64,000 nt of DNA from Planomonospora parontospora (GCA_014647935.1 BMQD01000001.1:1-64000); one strand, 5' to 3'. Counted from the stretch's first letter, positions 25,475 to 35,533 are shown. Made by a program: numbers and translations. Notes: generated by a model from the sequence alone, not told the origin.

Positions 25475-26728
25475 ATGCATCGCTATGACGAGTCCGATCA
25501 GGCCCGATGGGTGCCGGAACCCCCCGGCAACCCCGAGCGAGGCCCGTTCGCCCGGGACCGCGCGCGCGTGCTGCACAGCGCCGGGCTGCGGCGGCTGGCG
25601 GCCAAGACGCAGGTGGTCGGACCGGGGGAGACCCTGGCCAGCGGGCAGCACATCCCCCGCACCCGGTTGACCCACTCCCTGGAGTGCGCGCAGATCGGCC
25701 GCGAGATGGGCGAGGCGCTCGGCCGCGACCCCGACCTGGTGGAGACCGCCTGCCTGGCCCACGACCTCGGGCATCCGCCCTTCGGGCACAACGGCGAGAC
25801 CGCGCTGAACGAGGTCGCCGCCGCGTGCGGCGGCTTCGAGGGCAACGCGCAGAACCTGCGCCTGCTGACCCGGCTGGAGGCCAAGGTCCTCACCGAGGAC
25901 GGCCGCAGCGCCGGGCTGAACCTCACCCGGGCCACCCTCGACGCGGCCTGCAAGTACCCCTGGCGCCGCCCGGAGCCGGTCGAGGGGGTCACCGGCCGGC
26001 AGCCGTACGGCGCCTACGACGACGACCTGCCGGTCTTCGAGTGGATCCGACAGGGCGCCCCGGCCGGCCGGGTGAGCTTCGAGGCGCAGATCATGGACTG
26101 GGCCGACGACGTCGCCTACTCGGTGCACGACCTGGAGGACGCCCTGCACGCGGGGGAGGTCACCCTGGGGATGCTGCGCGACGGGGCCGAGCGCCGCGAC
26201 GTGTGCGCCACCACCCGCGCCTGGTACGCCCCGGAGGCGGACCCCGCCGAGCTGGAGGACGTCTTCGCCCGGCTGGTCGCCTCACCGCTCTGGCCGCGCG
26301 AGGTCGACGGCTCCATGTCCGGCCTCGCCGCGCTCAAGGGCCTCACCAGCGCGCTCATCGGCCGCTTCTGCAGGTCCGCCGAGGTGGCCACCCGGGAGGC
26401 GTACGGTCCGGCCCCCGGTCGCTACGGCGCGGAACTGGTCGTGCCGAGGTCCAGCCGCCTGGAGTGCGCGGTGCTCAAGGGGGTCACCGTCCACTACGTG
26501 ATCACCCGGGAGGACCACAGCGCCAACCGGGCCCGGCAGCGGGAGCTGATCCACGACCTGGCCCGCCTGATCGCACGGAGCGCCCCCGACTCCCTGGAAC
26601 CCGCGCTCCGGCCCGCCTTCGCCAGGGCGGGCGACGACGCCGCCCGGCTGCGCGTGGTCGTCGACCAGATCGCGTCGCTTACCGACACCTCGGCGGTCAC
26701 CTGGCACCGCCGCCTGGGCGGGCGCTGA
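25475..26728 (+). CDS. dgt: Deoxyguanosinetriphosphate triphosphohydrolase-like protein
   Basis: A 417-aa HD-domain dNTPase that releases tripolyphosphate from dNTPs, dGTP best known. The metal site is visible as RTRLTHSLEC (His), AHDLGHPPFGHNGE (His-Asp) and the later DWADDVAYSVHDLED. ATG 25475 is preceded by TAAAAT at 25459-25464, implying a leader of only a few bases, and gives the conserved MHRYDESD start. The longer frame to 25418 is rejected. In many actinobacteria dgt sits next to dnaG; here a lipoprotein gene on the other strand separates them. Confidence 0.94.
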   Translation: MHRYDESDQARWVPEPPGNPERGPFARDRARVLHSAGLRRLAAKTQVVGPGETLASGQHIPRTRLTHSLECAQIGREMGEALGRDPDLVETACLAHDLGHPPFGHNGETALNEVAAACGGFEGNAQNLRLLTRLEAKVLTEDGRSAGLNLTRATLDAACKYPWRRPEPVEGVTGRQPYGAYDDDLPVFEWIRQGAPAGRVSFEAQIMDWADDVAYSVHDLEDALHAGEVTLGMLRDGAERRDVCATTRAWYAPEADPAELEDVFARLVASPLWPREVDGSMSGLAALKGLTSALIGRFCRSAEVATREAYGPAPGRYGAELVVPRSSRLECAVLKGVTVHYVITREDHSANRARQRELIHDLARLIARSAPDSLEPALRPAFARAGDDAARLRVVVDQIASLTDTSAVTWHRRLGGR

Positions 26729-26787
26729 CGGACTCCGGCCCACCCGGCACCGCCGCCTGAGGGAGCGCCGACGAACGCCGGCGGGCG

Positions 26788-26818
26788 TTCCCGGCGGGGG
26801 ACCCGGCCTCGCCGGGAA
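26788..26818. terminator. Hairpin between convergent dgt and lipoprotein genes
   Basis: TTCCCGGCG (26788-26796) pairs perfectly with CGCCGGGAA (26810-26818) across a 13-base loop, midway between the two stop codons. Confidence 0.6.
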
Positions 26819-26834
26819 GGCCCCGGCGGGAGCG

Positions 26835-27719
26835 TCACCCGTTCAGGGTGGTGACCTGCCTGCTCTCCTCCACCGGCTTCTTGCGCGGCTTCCTGGTGGG
26901 CGTGGGGGTGGGCTCCGGCTTGGATGTGCACAGGATCGCGCACGCGGGCGTCCGGCCGGTCCGCTTCACGAGGGCCCGCGTCTCGTCGGCGGGGGACAGG
27001 GTGCGGTTCCCCTTCAGCCAGGCGTCCAGGTAGTTCCAGGGCTTGACCATGCCCCGCCGCACCCACCACACGGAGGGCTCGGTCTTCCAGGAGATGGCGA
27101 AGTAGAGGTTGCTGGCGGTGTCGCGGGCGTTGCCGGAGTTGCCGATCTGCCCGAGCACCTGCCCGGTCTTGACCCGGGTGCCGGGTGCGATCCCCGGCGC
27201 GACCGAGTCGAGGTGGCCGCCCAGGTAGAGCACGCCGTCCTCCCCGGCGACCGTGACGAACCGGCCCTCGCGGTCCTGGCCCCGGTCGGTGGAGGGCTTC
27301 CACCGGTTCTTGATGTTGACCTCGTGGACCACGCCGTCCACCGGGGAGACGAACGAGCAGCCCTTGCCCGCCCAGATCGTGGTCTTGGGCAGCACCAGCA
27401 GCTTGCGCTGGTAGGTGGCCTCGCAACCCTGCACGGGGAAGGTGTAGGTGAACTCCGAGACCTTCGGCGGGGGCACCGGGACGGGCTCCTCGCCCTGGGG
27501 CGGCCGCACGGCCACCGGGGACGGCGAGGGCGTCGCGGAGCCGGTCTCGGCCGCCGGCGGCGGGATCGTCGCGGTCACCGAGTCCGGGGCCGCGACCAGC
27601 TCCGCGGAGGCCGGAGGCACCGTGCTGACACCCGCCACCCCGACCGGAGAGGCGCACGCTCCGGTGACGAGGACGGCGCCCGCCACGGCGGCCAGTCGTG
27701 CTATATGCCCCGATCTCAT
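26835..27719 (-). CDS. LytM (M23)-like lipoprotein, catalytically degenerate
   Basis: A 294-aa secreted protein. The signal peptide ends in a lipobox (VLVTGAC), a Pro/Ser/Ala-rich linker runs to about residue 85, then a LytM/M23-like fold: SFVSPVDGVVHEVN, YLGGHLDSVAPGIAPGTRVK, TGQVLGQIGNSGNARDTASN, LYFAISW. A Lys/Pro/Thr-rich tail follows. Active M23 enzymes have an H-x3-D and an H-x-H zinc motif. Here the first His is absent and HLHFEI is replaced by NLYFAI, so peptidase activity is unlikely. It may bind peptidoglycan or activate an amidase, as degenerate LytM proteins do. The start may instead be the ATG at 27734. Confidence 0.82.
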   Translation of the reverse strand: MRSGHIARLAAVAGAVLVTGACASPVGVAGVSTVPPASAELVAAPDSVTATIPPPAAETGSATPSPSPVAVRPPQGEEPVPVPPPKVSEFTYTFPVQGCEATYQRKLLVLPKTTIWAGKGCSFVSPVDGVVHEVNIKNRWKPSTDRGQDREGRFVTVAGEDGVLYLGGHLDSVAPGIAPGTRVKTGQVLGQIGNSGNARDTASNLYFAISWKTEPSVWWVRRGMVKPWNYLDAWLKGNRTLSPADETRALVKRTGRTPACAILCTSKPEPTPTPTRKPRKKPVEESRQVTTLNG

Positions 27720-27878
27720 GATGTCCACCCGCATAAGTTATCCAGAATCGGCCGTTACCTTTGTAACGGACCTCATCATCGACCACGACCCGTTCGGGAA
27801 AGTCGCTTTGGGGTCGCTTCCCGGCGATCTCCGGCACCGCTCGGGCCCGCAGGCCGGTCCGGCAGGCTCGCCGGGCGC

Positions 27879-27911
27879 CGTCCGGGGGCCGTCCGGGGGC
27901 CGTCCGGGGGC
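27879..27911. repeat. 11-bp tandem repeat x3
   Basis: Three exact copies of CGTCCGGGGGC at 27879, 27890 and 27901, in the gap between the divergent lipoprotein and dnaG genes. Confidence 0.85.
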
Positions 27912-27993
27912 AGTTCGCAGGCCGGCCCGGCAGGCCCGCGGGGGGTGGTCCGCAGGCCGGTCCGGCGCCGCCTGAGCTGTCGGAGCGCCGGAC

Positions 27994-27999
27994 TAGACT
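27994..27999 (+). promoter_or_regulatory. -10 element of leaderless dnaG
   Basis: TAGACT ends six bases before the dnaG GTG, the same hexamer and spacing as at recO. No ribosome site is visible. Confidence 0.65.
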
Positions 28000-28005
28000 C
28001 GCGGC

Positions 28006-29907
28006 GTGGCAGGCCGGATCAGTGATGAGGACATCGCGCTCGTGCGGGAGCGCTCACCGATCGCCGACGTCGTGGGCGAGCACATCCAGCTCCGCAACGC
28101 CGGCGGCGGCAACCTGAAGGGGCTCTGCCCCTTCCACGAGGAGAAGAGCCCTTCCTTCAACGTCACCCCCGCCCGCGGCTACTACTACTGCTTCGGCTGC
28201 TCCGAGGGCGGCGACGTCATCACCTTCGTGCGCCGGATGGAGCACCTGTCGTTCGGCGAGGCCGTGGAGCGGCTGGCGCAGCGGGCCGGCATCCAGCTCC
28301 GCTACGAGCAGGGCGGCTACGTCCCCGGGCGGGAGCAGGGTGAGCGCAGCAGGCTGATCGAGGCGCACCGGGCGGCCGCGGAGTTCTACGCGGCCAAGCT
28401 GGCCGACCCGGAGGCCGCGCCGGGCCGGAGGTTCCTGTCGGAGCGCGGCTTCGAGCGGGTCGACGCCGAGCGCTTCGGGGTCGGCTACGCGCCCGCCGGG
28501 TGGGAGGCGCTGACGCGGCACCTCCTGGCCCGCGGGTTCACCGCCGCCGAGCTGGTCAAGGGCGGGCTGGCCAAGGAGGGGCGCAGGGGGCCGATCGACC
28601 GCTTCCGGGGGCGGCTGGTCTGGCCGATCCGCGACATCACCGGCGACGTGATCGGGTTCGGCGCGCGCAAGCTGAACGACGCCGAGGACGGCCCCAAATA
28701 CCTCAACACGCCGGAGAGCCCGCTCTACCGCAAGAGCGAGGTCCTCTACGGCGTCGACCTGGCCAAGCGGGAGATCTCCAAGCAGTCCCGGGCGGTGATC
28801 GTCGAGGGCTACACCGACGTGATGGCCTGCCACCTGGCGGGCGTGACGACGGCCGTGGCCACCTGCGGCACCGCGTTCGGCGCCGAGCACATCAAGGTGC
28901 TGCGGCGGCTGCTGCTGGACCACACCGGATCGCAGGGCGAGGTGGTCTTCACCTTCGACGGCGACTCGGCTGGGCAGAAGGCGGCGCTGCGCGCCTTCGC
29001 CGACGAGCAGAAGTTCGCCACCCAGACCTACGTGGCCGTGCAGCCCGACGGGCTCGACCCGTGCGACCTGCGGGTCACCAAGGGCGACGCGGCGGTCCGC
29101 GACCTGGTGGCGAGCCGGCAGCCGCTGTTCGCGTTCGCCATCCGCAGCGTGATCTCCCGCCACGACATGAGCACCAACGAGGGGCGGCTGGCCGCGCTGG
29201 ACGCCGCCGCGCCGATCGTGGCGGGCATCAGGGACCGGGCGCTGCGCCAGCTCTACGGGGTGGACCTGGACCGCTGGCTCGGCTTCAACAACGAGCGGTT
29301 CGTGATGGACCGGATCGCCGAGGTGGCCATGGCCGCCAAGGACTCCAGAGACCCCAGGGGCGCCGCCTCGGGGAGGGCGCGCGAGGGCGGGCCGGGCGGG
29401 CCGGGTGGTCAACGGCCGAGGCGGGTCGCCGACCTGACCGACCCCGGGGTGCGGATCGAGGCCGAGGTGCTGAAGCTGGCCGTGCAGCGCCCGTCGCTGC
29501 TCGGCGACCGGTTCGACGCGATCGGCGCGGAGGCCTTCACCCGGCCCGAGCACGTCGCGCTGCACAGGCTGGTCATGGAGGCCGGGGGCACCGCGGCCGG
29601 CGGCGCGGGCGGACGCGAGTGGGTGGACCGCCTGCTCGCCCTCGCGGGCGAGGACCTGCGCGGGACGGTCACCCGGCTTGCCGTGGAGGAGCTCCGCGCG
29701 GACCTCGCGAACGAGCAGCGGTACGCCTCGGACCTGGTCGCCGCGCTGGAGGGCATCACGGTGTCGCGGGCGATCGAGCAGGTGAAGTCGCAACTGGAGC
29801 GGACCGACCTGGCCGGCGGACCGGAGGAGTACCGCCGGCTGTTCGCGGAGCTGAACGAGCTGGAGCGCCGGCGGCGCGTGCTGCGGGAGCAGGCCGCCGG
29901 AAGCTGA
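28006..29907 (+). CDS. dnaG: DNA primase
   Basis: A 633-aa primase that makes RNA primers at the replication fork. The CHC2 zinc finger is CPFHEEKSPSFN with YYYCFGCSEGGD (residues 40-68). The catalytic core and Toprim domain follow (VIVEGYTDVMACHLAG and TFDGDSAGQKAALRA, with the acidic metal ligands). A DnaB-binding-type C-terminal domain starts at about residue 480 after a Gly/Arg-rich linker. The GTG at 28006 is leaderless. A hairpin and then a sigma factor gene follow, a dnaG-rpoD order like the classical macromolecular-synthesis operon. Confidence 0.97.
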   Translation: MAGRISDEDIALVRERSPIADVVGEHIQLRNAGGGNLKGLCPFHEEKSPSFNVTPARGYYYCFGCSEGGDVITFVRRMEHLSFGEAVERLAQRAGIQLRYEQGGYVPGREQGERSRLIEAHRAAAEFYAAKLADPEAAPGRRFLSERGFERVDAERFGVGYAPAGWEALTRHLLARGFTAAELVKGGLAKEGRRGPIDRFRGRLVWPIRDITGDVIGFGARKLNDAEDGPKYLNTPESPLYRKSEVLYGVDLAKREISKQSRAVIVEGYTDVMACHLAGVTTAVATCGTAFGAEHIKVLRRLLLDHTGSQGEVVFTFDGDSAGQKAALRAFADEQKFATQTYVAVQPDGLDPCDLRVTKGDAAVRDLVASRQPLFAFAIRSVISRHDMSTNEGRLAALDAAAPIVAGIRDRALRQLYGVDLDRWLGFNNERFVMDRIAEVAMAAKDSRDPRGAASGRAREGGPGGPGGQRPRRVADLTDPGVRIEAEVLKLAVQRPSLLGDRFDAIGAEAFTRPEHVALHRLVMEAGGTAAGGAGGREWVDRLLALAGEDLRGTVTRLAVEELRADLANEQRYASDLVAALEGITVSRAIEQVKSQLERTDLAGGPEEYRRLFAELNELERRRRVLREQAAGS

Positions 29908-29956
29908 TCACGTAATCAGCTTTAATTTCCTGACGCTCATTCGGCCAAACCCGAAT

Positions 29957-29987
29957 AAGGTCTCGATCCGATAATGATTGAGACCTT
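29957..29987 (+). terminator. Hairpin between dnaG and the sigma gene
   Basis: AAGGTCTCGATC (29957-29968) pairs with GATTGAGACCTT (29976-29987), 12 bp with one G-U, loop CGATAAT. A smaller stem (ATTCGG/CCGAAT) lies just before it. It sits in an unusually A+T-rich 140-base gap. It probably terminates or attenuates dnaG transcription before the sigma gene. Confidence 0.6.
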
Positions 29988-30047
29988 ACCTCCGGTGACA
30001 AAAATAGGCCTGCCGTTTCAGGTGACTAATACAGCAGACTGTCTCCC

Positions 30048-31196
<1,149 letters not shown>

Positions 31197-31219
31197 CCTC
31201 CCGGTCGAGGAGATCGGAC

Positions 31220-31251
31220 CGAGGGCCCCGGAGCGTGCTCCGGGGCCCTCG
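31220..31251 (+). terminator. Sigma gene terminator
   Basis: A 14-bp stem (CGAGGGCCCCGGAG with its complement) and a 4-base loop, 24 bases after the stop. The rest of the 335-base gap up to 31531 shows no gene or clear operator. Confidence 0.75.
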
Positions 31252-31531
31252 CCGTGGGAGGGGCCCGCGGCCGCACCGACGGCGGGGTGCGCCGCCCCGC
31301 GGAACCGCCGCCTTGTCGACCCGCGGCTCTGCGGCCCCGCGGCCCCGGTGTGCCGGGGCGGCGGTTCCGGTTCCGGCTCCGGCGAGGGGTTGTCCATGGA
31401 GCAGGTCAAGGAACCCGCTGACGCGGTTAACGCGCTCGCCGAGCCTCTCTCCGGCCAGGCCGCGGGTGCAGCAGGCTGATCTCCGCACCCGGAAAACCCG
31501 ATCTTCTCATCGAGAAGGAGTGGAGGAACAT

Positions 31532-32734
31532 ATGACCGACCTCAGCCGTCGCAGGCTTCTGACCGGTACGGGACTGGCGATGGGCGCCGGTGCCGCGGCC
31601 GGTGCCGGGCTGGTACAGCTCGGGAAGCCGGAGCCTGCCTCGGCCGCCGCGTCCGGTGGATCGATCCCCTTCCACGGACTCCACCAGGCGGGGATCGCCA
31701 CGCCCGTCCAGGAGCGCCTGCACTTCGCCTCCTTCGACCTCGGCACCCGGTCGGCGGCGGAGGCGGCGGGGCTGATGAAGGCCTGGACGGCGGCGGCGGT
31801 CCGGATGACCGCGGCGGAGGAGATCGGTCGCGGGGCGACCGGCAGGGCGCTGGCCCCGCCGGACGACACCGGGGAGACCCTGGAGATGCACGCCTCGCGG
31901 CTCACGCTGACGGTCGGCTTCGGCCCCTCCTTCTTCACCAGGCTGAACCTGCCGGCGCCGGACCGGCTGAGGGAGCTCCCGCCCTTCCGGGGCGACCGGC
32001 TCGACCCGGCCCGCAGCGGCGGCGACGTCTGCGTGCAGGCGTGCGCGGACGACCCGCAGGTGGCGGTGCACGCCGTACGGAACCTGGCGCGGATCGCGGC
32101 CGGCAAGGCGTCGCTGCGGTGGTCACAGATCGGGTTCGGCAGGACCGCCTCGACCACGCCGGAGGAGAAGACCCCGCGCAACCTGATGGGCTTCAAGGAC
32201 GGCACCAACAACATCGCCATGGACGACCGCTCCAAGCTGAACCGGCACGTCTGGGTGGGGGAGGAGGGGCCCGGCTGGATGGAGGGCGGGTCCTACCTCG
32301 TCACCCGGCGGATCCGGATGCACCTCGACATCTGGGACCGGACCCCGTTGAAGCAGCAGGAGGACGTCATCGGCCGGTACAAGCGGACGGGCGCCCCGTA
32401 CGGAGGCACCCGCGAGTTCGACCCGGTGCGGATCCACGCGCTCCCGCCCGCCTCCCACGTGCGGCTGGCCCACCCCGACTCGAACGGCGGATCCAGGATC
32501 CTGCGCCGGGGCTACTCCTACACCGACGGCACCGACGGCCAGGGACGGCTGGACGCGGGCCTGTTCTTCATCGCCTACCAGCGCGACCCGGAGGAGGGGT
32601 TCGTCAAGCTCCAGCGGTCGCTGTCGGCCCGGGACTCCCTCAACGCGTTCATCCAGCACGTCGGATCGGGCATCTGGGCCTGTCCCGGCGGGGTGAGGCC
32701 CGGGTCATTCTGGGGCGAGGCACTGTTTTCTTAG
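31532..32734 (+). CDS. efeB: Tat-exported Dyp-type peroxidase (EfeB-like)
   Basis: A 400-aa dye-decolourising peroxidase. The twin-arginine signal is SRRRLLTGTG at residues 5-14, followed by a hydrophobic stretch and Ala-x-Ala sites, so the folded heme protein is exported. The family GFKDGTNN motif (distal Asp/Asn) and VRLAHPDSNGG (proximal heme His) are intact. EfeB-like members act with EfeU/EfeO in iron uptake or heme deferration, but those partners are not in this window. GGAGTGGAGGAAC precedes the ATG at 31532, so the start is firm. It may share a transcript with the glycoside hydrolase 24 bp downstream, although the functional link is unclear. Confidence 0.92.
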   Translation: MTDLSRRRLLTGTGLAMGAGAAAGAGLVQLGKPEPASAAASGGSIPFHGLHQAGIATPVQERLHFASFDLGTRSAAEAAGLMKAWTAAAVRMTAAEEIGRGATGRALAPPDDTGETLEMHASRLTLTVGFGPSFFTRLNLPAPDRLRELPPFRGDRLDPARSGGDVCVQACADDPQVAVHAVRNLARIAAGKASLRWSQIGFGRTASTTPEEKTPRNLMGFKDGTNNIAMDDRSKLNRHVWVGEEGPGWMEGGSYLVTRRIRMHLDIWDRTPLKQQEDVIGRYKRTGAPYGGTREFDPVRIHALPPASHVRLAHPDSNGGSRILRRGYSYTDGTDGQGRLDAGLFFIAYQRDPEEGFVKLQRSLSARDSLNAFIQHVGSGIWACPGGVRPGSFWGEALFS

Positions 32735-32758
32735 GAGATACGGGCGCAAACTGGGCAG

Positions 32759-34066
32759 ATGGAAGCGCGGCCGGCCATAGACGACGCCGCGCTCGAGCGC
32801 GAGGCGTGGTCCGTGCTCGAGGCGAACCGGACGGGCACGGCCACCGTGCCCGCGCCCGGCCTGTATCCGCACCAGTGGAACTGGGATTCCACCTTCGTCG
32901 CACTCGGGCTGGCCCGGCGGGATCCCCGCCGGGCCGGGGAGGAACTGCTCAGCCTGCTGACCGGACAGTGGGGCACCGGCATGGTGCCCCACATCGTCTT
33001 CCGCCCGGCCCTGGCCGAGTCCTACTTCCCCGGCCCGTCCGTCTGGCGCTCCGCCGGCCACCCGGCGGCCCCGAGGGGGGTGCCCACCTCGGGGCTGACC
33101 CAGCCGCCGATGCAGGCGCTCGCCGCGTGGCGGGTGTGGCGCCACACCCGCGACACGGCGGACCGGGAGGAGGCCGACGCGCTCGTCCGGCGGCTCCACC
33201 CGATGCTGGCGGCCCAGCACGACTACCTGACCTCCTGCAGGGACCTGGGCGGGGGCGGGCTGGCCGCGATCGTCCATCCCTGGGAGTCGGGGATGGACGA
33301 CAGCCCGGCCTGGGACGACCCGCTGGAGGCGCTCGCCGGGGCCCGCGACGCCCGCCTGCCGGGGGAGCCCTCCGACCGGCACCCCGGCGACCACCACGAC
33401 CGCTACGTCTGGCTGGCCCTGCGCTACCGCGACTCCGGATACGACGGGGCCTACCTGCGCCAGGACCATCCCTTCGCGGTCGAGGACCCGATGTTCAACG
33501 GCATCTGGCTGGCCTCCTGCCACGCGCTCGCCGAACTGGCCCCGGTGGCCGGAGCGGATCCGAGGCCGTACGGCGAGGCCGCCGAGCGGATCCGGGCGGC
33601 GCTGCTGGAACGCCTGTGGAGCGGAGGCGCGTTCCAGGCGCGCGACCTGTGCGCCGGGCGGCTGATCCCCGTCTGCACGGTCGGCGGCTTCGGCCCGATG
33701 CTCGACCCCGGGATGCCCGCGGACCGGGTGGCGGAACTGGTGGGCGTGCTGGAGTCGGCGCGCTTCATGGGCGCCGCCGGATACCCGGTGCCGAGCTGCG
33801 AGATCCGCGCCTCCCGGTTCGACCGCTCCCGCTACTGGCGGGGACCGTCCTGGGTGAACACCAACTGGCTGTTGCGGCGGGCGGCGGCGCTGCACGGCCG
33901 GGACGACCTGGCCCGCCGGCTGGGCGCGGCGACCCTCCGCCTGGTACGGCAATCGGGCTTCCGCGAGTGCTTCGACCCGTTCGACGGCAGCGGCCGGGGC
34001 GGCCGGGACTTCTCCTGGTCGGCCGCGCTCACCCTCGACCTGCTCGCGGATAGCGTGGAGGCATGA
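32759..34066 (+). CDS. Glycoside hydrolase, GH63-like (glucosylglycerate/mannosylglycerate hydrolase type)
   Basis: A 435-aa (alpha/alpha)6-barrel hydrolase. Features shared with glucosylglycerate hydrolases are YPHQWNWDSTFVALGLA at about residue 36, PWESGMDDSPAWD (acid region), and YWRGPSWVNTNWLL near the C-terminus. No signal peptide, so it is cytoplasmic. In actinobacteria such enzymes recycle the compatible solutes glucosyl- or mannosylglycerate. The substrate is inferred from family resemblance only. The stop overlaps the next gene's start (ATGA), so the two are coupled. Confidence 0.85.
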   Translation: MEARPAIDDAALEREAWSVLEANRTGTATVPAPGLYPHQWNWDSTFVALGLARRDPRRAGEELLSLLTGQWGTGMVPHIVFRPALAESYFPGPSVWRSAGHPAAPRGVPTSGLTQPPMQALAAWRVWRHTRDTADREEADALVRRLHPMLAAQHDYLTSCRDLGGGGLAAIVHPWESGMDDSPAWDDPLEALAGARDARLPGEPSDRHPGDHHDRYVWLALRYRDSGYDGAYLRQDHPFAVEDPMFNGIWLASCHALAELAPVAGADPRPYGEAAERIRAALLERLWSGGAFQARDLCAGRLIPVCTVGGFGPMLDPGMPADRVAELVGVLESARFMGAAGYPVPSCEIRASRFDRSRYWRGPSWVNTNWLLRRAAALHGRDDLARRLGAATLRLVRQSGFRECFDPFDGSGRGGRDFSWSAALTLDLLADSVEA

Positions 34067-34524
34067 GGCTCTTTCACCGCACGCCCGCAGAGGTCCGCGC
34101 CGCCGTCGTCCCGCCCGACCGGGTCCTGACCTACGCCCAGGGGCCGGACGGCTACGTGATCGCCACGGACCGGGCGCTGTATCTCGGGGAGACGCGGCTG
34201 CCGTGGTCCGGGATCGACCGCGGCCTCTGGGGCGAGGAGGGGCTGACGGTCGTCACCACGGACGGGCGGGAGCACCGGGTGCCGCTGCCCGAGCCGGGAC
34301 GGGTCCCGGAGGCGGTGCGGGAGCGGGTGGTCTCCTCGATCCTGGTCAGCCAGTACGTGCCGCTGGACGCGCGCGGGGGAGTGAGGCTCGTGGCCCGGCG
34401 CGGGGAGGACGGAGAGGCGGTCTGGGACCTCGGGTTCGACGCGGGCCTCGACGGGAGCGATCCGGGCCTGCGGGCCCTGGCGGAGCAGGCGCTGGAAGGG
34501 GCCCGCCGGAGCTTCGGGATCTGA
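34063..34524 (+). CDS. Conserved actinobacterial hypothetical protein
   Basis: A 153-aa soluble protein translated by 4-base overlap from the glycoside hydrolase gene. MRLFHRTPAEVRAAVVPPDR and a beta-rich middle (YVIATDRALYLGETRLPWSG) give a PH-like or YqeB-like impression, and an amphipathic helix ends it. I do not recognise a named family with certainty and see no catalytic motif. Coupling to the hydrolase is the only hint at function and may simply reflect tight packing. Confidence 0.8.
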   Translation: MRLFHRTPAEVRAAVVPPDRVLTYAQGPDGYVIATDRALYLGETRLPWSGIDRGLWGEEGLTVVTTDGREHRVPLPEPGRVPEAVRERVVSSILVSQYVPLDARGGVRLVARRGEDGEAVWDLGFDAGLDGSDPGLRALAEQALEGARRSFGI

Positions 34525-34629
34525 TCGGGGCGGCGCTCCCCGGGCGTCTCGGACGTCACCGGCCTGACGCCCGGCGCCGGAGGACGCCTTCGGGACCTGA
34601 CCGGGTCCGGCGCTCCCCGGGGGCGACCG

Positions 34630-34665
34630 CGCCGGCCGCGCGCCGTCCACGGGGCGCGGCCGGCG
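34630..34665. terminator. Hairpin between convergent genes
   Basis: CGCCGGCCGCGC (34630-34641) pairs perfectly with 34654-34665 across a 12-base loop, just before the stop of the minus-strand YtxH-like gene. Confidence 0.65.
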
Positions 34666-34671
34666 GTGCGG

Positions 34672-34956
34672 TCAGTAGGGCGAGCCGGTCCTGGCCTCCT
34701 CCGGCCAGCCGGTCCCGCTCCCGTCGTGCGCCTCGTCCGCACCGGAGTGGGGCAGGCGGCCGGCCACCTGCTCCTTGGCCATGGTGGTCACCTTGGAGAC
34801 CTGGGCGCCGACCAGGCCGGCGGCCTCCTGCACGGACGGGTTGTCGGTCACCCGCTGGGCCATCCGCTTGATCTGCTCGTAACGCTCCCGGCCGGCCCGG
34901 CTACCAAGGACGTAGCCCACCGCCAGACCCGCGCAGAACATCATCCGATAACGCAT
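34672..34956 (-). CDS. Small YtxH-like membrane-anchored protein
   Basis: A 94-aa protein with one N-terminal hydrophobic stretch (MMFCAGLAVGYVLGSRAG) followed by a charged helix (RERYEQIKRMAQRVTDNPSV) and a hydrophilic tail. This is the common actinobacterial YtxH-like layout, with no known biochemical activity. The ATG at 34956 has GGAGG five bases upstream, so the longer frame to 35016 is rejected. Confidence 0.8.
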   Translation of the reverse strand: MRYRMMFCAGLAVGYVLGSRAGRERYEQIKRMAQRVTDNPSVQEAAGLVGAQVSKVTTMAKEQVAGRLPHSGADEAHDGSGTGWPEEARTGSPY

Positions 34957-35034
34957 CTCCACCTCCACAGGCGTGCTCAGCCGGACCCTACCCACGGATC
35001 GCGATTCCTCCCGCACCTACCCCGAGCCGTCGAT

Positions 35035-35064
35035 GCGACACGCACTCCCGGAGTGCGCTAATCT
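35035..35064 (+). promoter_or_regulatory. Probable tRNA-Asn promoter
   Basis: TAATCT at 35059-35064 and GCGACA at 35035-35040 are 18 bases apart. A small dyad GCACTCC/GGAGTGC lies within the spacer. Transcription would start about 50 bases before the mature tRNA. Confidence 0.5.
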
Positions 35065-35121
35065 ATTCATGCGCCGCAGGGAGCAGGGGGAAAACCCCGG
35101 CTCACAAGGCGCAGAGCGCGA

Positions 35122-35197
35122 TCCCGTGTAGCTCAATCGGCAGAGCAGCCGGCTGTTAACCGGCAGGTTATAGGTTCGAGTCCTATCGCGGGAGCCA
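35122..35197 (+). tRNA. tRNA-Asn (GTT)
   Basis: A complete cloverleaf: acceptor TCCCGTG with CGCGGGA (one U-G pair), D-arm GCTC...GAGC, anticodon arm GCCGG-CTGTTAA-CCGGC with anticodon GTT at 35155-35157, T-arm with loop TTCGAGT, discriminator G, and an encoded CCA at 35195-35197. A very strong terminator follows. Confidence 0.97.
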
Positions 35198-35200
35198 CCT

Positions 35201-35245
35201 CAGGAGGCCCCGGGAGCACCGCTCCCGGGGCCTCCTGTTGTTTTT
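35201..35245 (+). terminator. tRNA-Asn terminator
   Basis: A perfect 17-bp stem (35201-35217 with 35221-35237), 3-base loop, followed by TTGTTTTT. It is the only terminator in the window with a classical U-tract. The rest of the gap to 35533 holds no gene I can support. Confidence 0.9.
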
Positions 35246-35533
35246 CCCGCTCCCGCTGTCTCCGTTCGGGGGACAAATCACGGTGAATCACAGAAAATGA
35301 TGGACGCCGCACTCTGCGTCGCCGTGAACGCGTCACCGTGACCACGCGAGTGATCAGCTGTTCGGTCACGTCGGTGGGCACGGCCACCGACCGCGTCCGG
35401 CGATCACGCCGGGGCCCGTGTCCACCGAGGCGGGCCACGCGACGGCGCGGGGCGCGGTCGCCGCGGACCACAGCGGTCGCAGTGGGGAAGGGCCACTGCG
35501 CGCAGGGCACAGGGCCGCCCGGAAACGGCCGCC

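Noticed and set aside
22553-26149. 1198-codon open frame on the minus strand opposite ppdK and dgt
   Set aside because: It is the antisense shadow of two strongly coding genes in high-G+C DNA; its translation is low-complexity (Leu/Gly/Asp/Arg repeats) with no domain content.
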